DNA of 5,479 bases from JBDTRY01 sp039931435 (lineage in GTDB: Bacteria; Acidobacteriota; Thermoanaerobaculia; Gp7-AA8), in assembly GCA_039931435.1 (NCBI GenBank), contig JBDTRY010000254.1, positions 1 through 5,479 on the forward strand. The letters are read 5' to 3'. Under the pieces are notes generated by a model. That model had not been told where the DNA came from. It saw only the letters and a program-made list of their open reading frames with translations, and searched no databases. The first letter of the stretch is position 1; the number at the start of each line of letters is the position of its first letter. The translations under genes were made by a program, and so were the position numbers. Of this stretch, positions 1 to 4,640 are shown piece after piece.

Positions 1-440
1 CACGCGCGGCGTCCCCAGATGGTCCAGATGAAAGTGCCGCAACCCTCCCTCGGCCATCTCCCGCACCGCCCCCGCCAGCAGCCCCCCGCGGTACACGTAG
101 TCCTCTTTCCAGACATAGAAGAAGTTCTGCGGCTGGCCCACCGATCCTCCCAGCCCAACATACTCCCGCGCCACCTTCCCGCCCAGGTCCCGTGGAGTCC
201 ACTTCCACTCGTTGCTCCCCTCGGTCACGAGGCCTATCCGCTCCCCGTCCGCGTCGTAGATCGGATAGACGATCAGCCCCCCACTCTCGCTGATCTCCCG
301 CGGCTGTCCGAACGGGTCGTACTGGAACGTGTGCACCCCGTCCCAGGTGACGTTCCCGGCGATGTCGTAGCTCGCCCCGTTCATGCGGTTCGTATAGACA
401 TTCACGGCGATGGACAGCAGGGCGCCGTCCGAAGGACTGA
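1..440 (-). repeat. RHS core repeat, module 4 copy (with an additional YD repeat)
   Basis: Direct repeat of the other cores. It extends about 100 bp further 5' than modules 2 and 3, into the codons of NVYTNRMNGASYDIAGNVTW. The true outer border is uncertain because no second copy of this extension is in the window. Confidence 0.75.
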
Positions 441-546
441 TCCATTTTCCCGGGCCCTCGTCCACGTGAGCGATTACCAGCCGTTCGCTGGTGCAATGAT
501 GCGAACGCTTTTCGGCAACTCGAGCTCCACACGCGTGAAATTGCAT
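1..546 (-). CDS. orphan RHS core fragment, module 4 (partial, toxin tail outside window)
   Basis: This frame is open from ATG 546 to the window edge (182 codons). Residues from roughly codon 34 onward are RHS: GKWISPSDGALLSIAVNVYT, then NRMNGASYDIAGNVTWDG, a YD repeat absent from modules 2 and 3. It continues through VHTFQYDPFGQPREISESGG, the EGSNEWKWTPRDL segment that module 3 lost, NFFYVWKEDYVYRGG and RHFHLDHLGTPRV at the edge. The first 24 codons overlap the 3' end of the TonB-domain gene in another frame, so ATG 546 is only the longest option; GTG 465 or no own start are equally possible. No ribosome site is evident. The gap-free match to module 2 (1-330 to 3822-4151) shows this copy is undamaged in the window. 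Its toxin and immunity genes should lie at lower coordinates, outside. Confidence 0.7.
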   Translation of the reverse strand, partial: MQFHACGARVAEKRSHHCTSERLVIAHVDEGPGKWISPSDGALLSIAVNVYTNRMNGASYDIAGNVTWDGVHTFQYDPFGQPREISESGGLIVYPIYDADGERIGLVTEGSNEWKWTPRDLGGKVAREYVGLGGSVGQPQNFFYVWKEDYVYRGGLLAGAVREMAEGGLRHFHLDHLGTPRV

Positions 547-1256
547 GCGCCAGTCATGCGCTGCTCCAGTTCGTACGTATACTTGGTCGTGAATGTCGTG
601 TTCGCTTTGGCCGTCAGTTGCCACGTCCTCACATTCCTGATCGCTTCCTCAGAGAGCATTCGATCGCCCGACATTACCTCGGCTTTCGAAACCTGCCCAT
701 CACGAATCGTCACGTCGAGGACCACTTCGCCCGCGATCCCTGCACTTCGTGCCAGTTGTGGATAGCGGGGCACCTCGGCACGCTCGACAATCGGGGCTGA
801 CGCTGCTGAGCGGGACCCGGGCCATGGCGTGGCGTCGGGCACTGTCTTCACATCACTGATTGCCGTCACGACGAACTTCGTTCGATAACCGTTTAGATGC
901 CCGTAACGCCGATTTCGCATGCGATTTGCATTTGCTAAGGGTGGGAGAAGCGAGAGGTCGTCGGGGCCGATGGCTCCGGGCCCATAGAGTTCTCCTGTAA
1001 ACCTTACCTCTGCTCTTTTCGGACTCCAGTCTCCGCTCTTCCTTTTGAACATTTTGTCGTATCCAACGACAAAGATGCCCGACAGGCTGACCGTCCGCTG
1101 CTCGCCATCGCCGATGCTTGCCAGCGCATCGCACAGTCGGCGCTCCGCCACAGCGTGTGCTACTTCCTCCACTACTTCAACCCTTTGATAGGATGCGCTC
1201 GAAGATGCGATCAGCAGCATTGCAGCCGCAAAGCAAAATGTCGTTCGGATGATCAT
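474..1256 (-). CDS. secreted TonB C-terminal-domain protein, candidate periplasmic immunity protein 3 (260 aa)
   Basis: ATG 1256 overlaps the toxin stop as ATGA, the classic arrangement for translational coupling, and directly gives a signal peptide (MIIRTTFCFAAAMLLIASSS, cleavage probably near residues 21-23). The frame is open further upstream to 1520, but that extension is toxin-gene DNA in another frame. Residues about 30-150 are an unrecognised domain (VSLSGIFVVGYDKMF, FVVTAISDVKTVP) that could be a small beta-barrel. Residues about 155-232 resemble the TonB C-terminal domain: PRYPQLARSAGIAGEVVLDV, then TIRDGQVSKAEVMSGDRML, EEAIRNVRTWQL and a final strand. There is no N-terminal TonB anchor with a Pro-rich spacer, so it is unlikely to be a working energy transducer. 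The slot it occupies is the immunity slot of the metallopeptidase module; a periplasmic inhibitor or decoy is inferred. It could instead be an ordinary secreted TonB-domain protein captured with the module. Confidence 0.78.
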   Translation of the reverse strand: MIIRTTFCFAAAMLLIASSSASYQRVEVVEEVAHAVAERRLCDALASIGDGEQRTVSLSGIFVVGYDKMFKRKSGDWSPKRAEVRFTGELYGPGAIGPDDLSLLPPLANANRMRNRRYGHLNGYRTKFVVTAISDVKTVPDATPWPGSRSAASAPIVERAEVPRYPQLARSAGIAGEVVLDVTIRDGQVSKAEVMSGDRMLSEEAIRNVRTWQLTAKANTTFTTKYTYELEQRMTGACNFTRVELELPKSVRIIAPANGW

Positions 1257-2344
1257 GGGTTGGGGTCTACCGGTTGCGGTGGCGTATCCCAACCCGTCAC
1301 CTGTCGACTGTTTAGTTTCGCGGCGTACGGTCCGCCTGGATTCGTCAGAATGCGCGTGATGGCGAGATTCACGTCTGCCGGCGTTCTTGCCGCAGTGCCC
1401 AGGACGCAGCCGTTGCATCCAAAATTGGAGCTCTGCCTGCCCGACGCTAAGATCGATTGAGTGATGCGATACGCATTTGTTTCCGTCTGACCAACGGTCA
1501 GATTCCTTGAGGTATCCCACGTGAGGCCGTACTGCTTACTCGCGTCCCTTCCAAACGTCGTAATAAAACCTTGCGCATCCAAAACGTGCTGCCCTTCGTG
1601 ACCCACTGCAGCGCTCAGTTGTAGACCGCGCAATCCACTCTGGAAGAGCACATTGGCTGTCAGGCTGACTGTCCCGTTTTCGTGGCCTTGCCCGAATGCT
1701 CCCGTTTCTCCCGCAGCGCCCTGACCTGGTGCTCCGAAAGCAACAGTTACACCGTTTTCCACACCTGGATCGCCATATGCCGCCGCCGCCGCATGCACCG
1801 CCGCATCGTGACTCTGCAAATCATTTTGCCTGGCCTGTTCGAACGCACCTTGATCTGACTGGCACTGTTTGTCCCCACTAGTACACGTTGCCGCAAAGAC
1901 GTACAGACCGGTGGGATCGACGTATTTAAGTGGGTTGTTGCGACCGTACGCGTAACGATTCCACGACTGCGGGAACCGCTGTATGCCGTCCGCTGGATCC
2001 ACACTCATGAACCTGGCCACCCCCGCGCTGTACTCGCGCGCATGCATGTAGTCCAGGTTGTCGGCGTTCTCCGCGTATGTCCCGCCGATGAAGTCCCGCT
2101 CGTGCCCGGTGAACTTCATCGGATCGTCCCGGTCGTACCCGGCCGCGATCTGCTGGCGCATCGAGGTGATCTCCTGCCCAAACGGATAGTAGTCGTTCAG
2201 CGACATCACCGCCCCGCTGCTGTTCGTCGTCACGCGCGGCGTCCCCAGATGGTCCAGATGAAAGTGCCGCAACCCTCCCTCGGCCGTTTCCCGCATCGCC
2301 CCTGCCAGCAGCCCGCCCCGGTAGATGTAGTCCTTTTTCCACAC
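1253..2344 (-). CDS. orphan RHS C-terminal segment with gluzincin-type metallopeptidase toxin tail 3 (363 aa)
   Basis: The downstream part of module 3, in frame from GTG 2344 to TGA 1253-1255. Residues 1-117 are RHS core (RHFHLDHLGTPRVTT, KFTGHERDFIGGTY, RFMSVDP). It has its own linker (ADGIQRFPQSWNRYAYGRNN) and the canonical NPLKYVDPTGL boundary (Asp143), unlike the GM version in modules 1 and 2. The tail (about 148-363) contains HEGQH at 249-253 preceded by LSAAV, a textbook HExxH zinc helix. Glu288 in ETNAYRI, 35 residues after the second His, is placed like the third ligand of gluzincins (ExxA). A cysteine pair (CNGC, 310-313) follows. A zinc-dependent protease toxin is the natural reading. 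The start is dubious: there is no ribosome site and a frameshift lies just upstream, so this copy is probably not expressed as is, unless by reinitiation. It may act as a reservoir that regains a start when recombined onto a full RHS gene. Confidence 0.72.
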   Translation of the reverse strand: MWKKDYIYRGGLLAGAMRETAEGGLRHFHLDHLGTPRVTTNSSGAVMSLNDYYPFGQEITSMRQQIAAGYDRDDPMKFTGHERDFIGGTYAENADNLDYMHAREYSAGVARFMSVDPADGIQRFPQSWNRYAYGRNNPLKYVDPTGLYVFAATCTSGDKQCQSDQGAFEQARQNDLQSHDAAVHAAAAAYGDPGVENGVTVAFGAPGQGAAGETGAFGQGHENGTVSLTANVLFQSGLRGLQLSAAVGHEGQHVLDAQGFITTFGRDASKQYGLTWDTSRNLTVGQTETNAYRITQSILASGRQSSNFGCNGCVLGTAARTPADVNLAITRILTNPGGPYAAKLNSRQVTGWDTPPQPVDPNP

Positions 2345-2493
2345 ATAGAAGAAGTTCTGCGGCTGGCCCGGTTACCAGACCGATGCGCTCCCCGTCCGCA
2401 TCGTAGATCGGGTACAGGACCAGCCCCCCGCTCTCGCTGATCTCCCGCGGCTGCCCGAACGGATCGTACTGAAACGTGTGCACTCCATCCCGG
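1990..2493 (-). repeat. RHS core repeat, module 3 copy (internally deleted)
   Basis: Direct repeat of the module 2 and 4 cores. Positions 2231-2285 are identical to 1-55. The 83-bp segment corresponding to 3961-4043 is missing at 2369/2370. Homology ends near 2493 upstream. Protein similarity continues weakly to the DPTGL codons at about 1904, but nucleotide similarity fades after the SVDP codons at about 1995. Confidence 0.85.
2370..2493 (-). pseudogene. 5' fragment of orphan RHS module 3, cut off by an 83-bp deletion
   Basis: From GTG 2483 this frame reads VHTFQYDPFGQPREISESGG and continues to DADGERIGLVT, matching modules 2 and 4. At about 2369/2370 it jumps directly to the sequence of GQPQNFFYVW: the stretch GSNEWKWTPRD ... 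GAGGSVG present in the other copies is missing. Aligned to module 2, exactly 83 bp (3961-4043 there) are absent, give or take one base of ambiguity. As 83 is not a multiple of 3, the frame is lost, and the next part of the core lies in another frame with a TAA right at the junction. The out-of-frame continuation runs to 1926 but is not RHS protein. Nucleotide homology to module 4 extends upstream to about 2493, where an in-frame TAA lies just beyond. This copy therefore cannot make an intact orphan protein. Confidence 0.8.
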
Positions 2494-2517
2494 GCTTACC
2501 AACGCTACGGCCCCGTG

Positions 2518-2934
2518 TCATTTGATCAAGCCTGCGCCAAACAGGTCTCTCCGAAGTTCGTCTGACATCATTTTCGGAATGCGCGTGCACCAAAGGCTCT
2601 CGCTCGTTGGTGCGGTGCCCGGAACTGCCCTAAGAGCCTCAGTTGTCGCATCGAAAAAGCGTTGGTCCAATGGCAGAAGCCAATTTTTCAGACTCGCCGT
2701 CAGATGATCGGGCTTTGCGGCGACGATCTCATTCAGCAGGCTTCTTGTTCCCAAGTCATTCGCGTATTCATAAATCGAATCGTCATAACCGGCCTCGACG
2801 TCCTCGACGAATTTCTCCCACTGGTGCAACAGATCCTCAACCGTGATGTCGTATCCAGCTCTCTTGGAAAGGCCGGAGAGAGTTGAGTTGAGCTGACGGA
2901 GTGTCTCTCGACCCATGCCGCATTGATGCTTCAT
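2518..2934 (-). CDS. candidate cytoplasmic immunity protein 2 (138 aa)
   Basis: Follows toxin tail 2 after a 26-nt gap and ends in TGA at 2518. The sequence GAGGA lies about 5 nt upstream of ATG 2934, the clearest ribosome-binding site in the window, so this gene can probably be translated independently of its toxin. The protein has no signal peptide and no membrane segment, and looks mainly helical and acidic in its middle (QWEKFVEDVEAGYDDSIYEY, then ANDLGTRSLLNEIV). The family is not recognised by name. A cytoplasmic immunity role against the adjacent RNase-like toxin is inferred from its position, size and acidity. A second in-frame Met at residue 7 is an alternative start with a poorer ribosome site. 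Confidence 0.72.
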   Translation of the reverse strand: MKHQCGMGRETLRQLNSTLSGLSKRAGYDITVEDLLHQWEKFVEDVEAGYDDSIYEYANDLGTRSLLNEIVAAKPDHLTASLKNWLLPLDQRFFDATTEALRAVPGTAPTSESLWCTRIPKMMSDELRRDLFGAGLIK

Positions 2935-2948
2935 TGCTTCCTCGTCGC
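2935..2948 (-). promoter_or_regulatory. Shine-Dalgarno site of immunity gene 2
   Basis: Reading on the minus strand the sequence is GACGAGGAAGCA just before ATG 2934, placing GAGGA about 5 nt from the start. It is the only strong ribosome site among the three immunity genes; the other two rely on a 3-nt gap or an ATGA overlap with the toxin stop. Confidence 0.6.
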
Positions 2949-2960
2949 TATTCAGAGACT

Positions 2961-4175
2961 CTACTGGTTCAAGAAATAAGCGGTGCCTTCACGCGGCTTG
3001 AAATATGTGCGGATCAAATTGTCCTTCCCCACTACCACGAATTCGTTGGTGGTTGTCTTATAGATAAGGGTATCGGTTCCTCGGATTTTTGTGATCACGC
3101 TCGGTGCTCCTTCGCTTGCTTCGAGGGCTATGGCTCTGGCACCGGCAAGATATTCTCCTTCAGTCGCGTACCCAAATTCTCTGATGTGTTTCGCAAAGTG
3201 AGTTGAAAGCGATCCCTCGGCAAAGTTCAGCGCTCTTCCTGTGCCAGTAAAGAGAACCGCTCCGATCGCGGCCTCTGCAAGGCGGCCGCCCACCGTCTTA
3301 ACACCCACCTTCATGCCTTCTTTGTAAATTCCTGCCGAATCCTGAGACTTTGCTTCTCCCTGCGTCATTCCACTGGCCGGATCGGCTGCCAGGAGGTAGG
3401 CCTCACGAGCGCGCTCCACCGTCGCCTGGTTGCTGTCGAAGGAATCCACCAGGCCGTCCCATAATCCCTGAATCCAACTGCCCAGGCTGAACATCCCGGT
3501 CGGGTCTGAAAAGGTCGCGGGATTGCCGCGGGTGTATGTGTAGAGATTCCAGGATTGCGGAATGGCTGGATTCGAATCGCGCCCCGGATCGACACTCATG
3601 AATCTCGCCAACCCCGCGCTGTACTCACGCGCGTGCATGTAATCCAGGTTGTCTGCGTTCTCCGTGTACGTCCCGCCTATGAAGTCCCGCTCGTGCCCGG
3701 TGAACTTCATCGGGTCGTCCCGGTCGTAGCCGGCCGCGATCTGCTGGCGCATCGAGGTGATCTCCTGCCCGAACGGGTAGTAGTCATTCTTCGACATCAC
3801 CTGCCCGGAAGCGTTCGTCGTCACCCGCGGGGTCCCCAGGTGGTCCAGGTGAAAGTGCCGCAGCCCTCCCTCGGCCGTCTCCCGCACCGCCCCCGCCAGC
3901 AGCCCGCCCCGGTACACGTAGTCCTCCTTCCACACGTAGAAGAAGTTCCCCGGCTGGCCCACCGACCCTCCCGCCCCCAGATACTCCCGGGCCACCTTCC
4001 CGCTCAGGTCCCGAGGCGTCCACTTCCACTCGTTGCTCCCCTCGGTCACCAGCCCGATCCGCTCCCCGTCCGCATCGTAAATCGGAAAGAGGATCAACCC
4101 CCCGCTCTCGCTGATCTCCCGCGGCTGCCCGAACGGATCGTACTGGAACGTGTTGCACATGGGAAAAGCGATCAA
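2961..4175 (-). CDS. orphan RHS C-terminal module with BECR-like RNase toxin tail 2 (404 aa)
   Basis: An RHS core fragment that begins at FQYDPFGQPRE instead of carrying a whole RHS protein. Residues 9-197 are core (DHLGTPRVTT 111-120, YYPFGQEIT 132-140, KFTGHERDF 157-165). The self-cleavage-type pair is SVDP (Asp196) and NPATFSDPTGM (Asp224). Residues 228-279 are the linker shared exactly with module 1. Residues 280-320 are a pretoxin segment with a hydrophobic patch (EAAIGAVLFTG). The toxin domain is about 324-404: STHFAKHIREFG, EYLAGARA, ITKIRG, TTTNEFVVV, IRTYFKP, ending AYFLNQ. The HFxKHxxxFG ... NEF.VV ... IRTYFKP order resembles barnase/EndoU/ColicinE5-D/RelE (BECR) RNases of polymorphic toxins; His326, His330 and Arg389 are candidate functional residues. 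The longest frame starts at TTG 4175; ATG 4160 is more likely if the orphan is translated, but neither has a ribosome site. It may serve as a silent donor of toxin sequence. Confidence 0.8.
   Translation of the reverse strand: MIAFPMCNTFQYDPFGQPREISESGGLILFPIYDADGERIGLVTEGSNEWKWTPRDLSGKVAREYLGAGGSVGQPGNFFYVWKEDYVYRGGLLAGAVRETAEGGLRHFHLDHLGTPRVTTNASGQVMSKNDYYPFGQEITSMRQQIAAGYDRDDPMKFTGHERDFIGGTYTENADNLDYMHAREYSAGLARFMSVDPGRDSNPAIPQSWNLYTYTRGNPATFSDPTGMFSLGSWIQGLWDGLVDSFDSNQATVERAREAYLLAADPASGMTQGEAKSQDSAGIYKEGMKVGVKTVGGRLAEAAIGAVLFTGTGRALNFAEGSLSTHFAKHIREFGYATEGEYLAGARAIALEASEGAPSVITKIRGTDTLIYKTTTNEFVVVGKDNLIRTYFKPREGTAYFLNQ
3346..3602 (-). repeat. 257-bp perfect direct repeat, copy B (RHS cleavage region and linker)
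   Basis: Second copy of the repeat at 5038-5294, in the same orientation. The identical stretch ends at the point where the tails of modules 1 and 2 diverge, so it marks the border between the shared cassette and the variable toxin. Confidence 0.95.
3603..4155 (-). repeat. RHS core repeat, module 2 copy
   Basis: Homologous to 1-334 (module 4), to 1990-2493 (module 3, with the 83-bp deletion) and to 5295-5479 (module 1). These long, same-orientation copies, about 90% or more identical where I compared them, are substrates for homologous recombination between modules. Upstream homology stops near 4155, at the codons for HTFQYDPFG. Confidence 0.85.
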
Positions 4176-4208
4176 AGAAAGTGCATTTCATAGAACCAGA
4201 AATCGGTA

Positions 4209-4637
4209 CTATTCGTCTCCTTCGGTAACGAGAAGATCGAAAGCCTCCTTCTCGATGGCAGCCAAGACCTTTGCGAAGTCGTCAACGACTGCTTTTACAC
4301 CATCTGAGAGATCTTCGTGATAGTAGGTCGAAAAGAGCGATGACGGCCACAAAGCGAAACTCCCGTCCTCCCACAACCGTCCGCTCCAAAGCTTCGAGGG
4401 TGTTCCATCGGCAATTTCGAACATCACGGCCGGTACAGTAGCAAGACGGCGATAGTCATCCGCGATTTCAAATAGTACGGTCTTGCCGTAAAGGCGAGAG
4501 GTCACGTCGAAGCTCACTCCAATTACTGCGTAGACGCTCATCTCCGTTACGTGAAATGCTTGATGAGGATAGAAGTCGTCTCCCATGCGCTCTTGATCAG
4601 CCGCGGAAGGAAACGTTTTCACACAGGTCACAAGCAT
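4209..4637 (-). CDS. candidate cytoplasmic immunity protein 1 (142 aa)
   Basis: A small ORF starting 3 nt after the stop of toxin tail 1 (TAA GAA ATG) and ending in TAG at 4209. I do not recognise its family. It has no signal peptide or membrane segment, is mixed alpha/beta in appearance, is rich in aromatic and acidic residues (LWEDGSFALWPSSLF, STYYHEDLSDGVKAVVDDF) and ends acidic (VTEGDE). Position, size and lack of export signal fit a cytoplasmic antitoxin that binds the adjacent toxin; this role is inferred from context. No clear Shine-Dalgarno precedes the first ATG, so translation is probably coupled to the toxin. An in-frame ATG at 4541 (MSVYAVIG) would remove 32 residues, but GGAG directly abuts it, which is too close for a normal ribosome site, so I keep the longer start. 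The AT content looks higher than in the RHS cores, as usual for immunity genes. Confidence 0.7.
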   Translation of the reverse strand: MLVTCVKTFPSAADQERMGDDFYPHQAFHVTEMSVYAVIGVSFDVTSRLYGKTVLFEIADDYRRLATVPAVMFEIADGTPSKLWSGRLWEDGSFALWPSSLFSTYYHEDLSDGVKAVVDDFAKVLAAIEKEAFDLLVTEGDE

Positions 4638-4640
4638 TTC

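Noticed and set aside
474..1256. The TonB-domain protein as a real TonB energy transducer
   Set aside because: It has a cleavable-looking signal peptide in place of a membrane anchor, no Pro-rich periplasmic spacer and no ExbB/ExbD neighbours.
1257..1520. 88-codon 5' extension of the TonB-domain gene up to ATG 1520
   Set aside because: It is the toxin 3' end read in another frame. ATG 1256 gives a proper signal peptide and the ATGA overlap, so the shorter start is right.
1926..2369. Continuation of the frame from GTG 2483 beyond the deletion junction
   Set aside because: Out-of-frame translation of the RHS core (Arg/Gly-rich), caused by the 83-bp deletion; it is not a separate gene.
3555..4193. 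Long plus-strand open frame (212 aa) antisense to the RHS core, with similar ones at 19-765 and 2042-2440
   Set aside because: They are Pro/Arg/His-rich mirror translations of the GC-rich core. The same sequence recurs wherever the core is repeated, and there are no domains or ribosome sites.
4144..4208. Gap between immunity gene 1 and orphan module 2 as a promoter or terminator
   Set aside because: The stretch is short. I see neither a convincing -35/-10 pair nor a stable hairpin followed by a T run on either strand.
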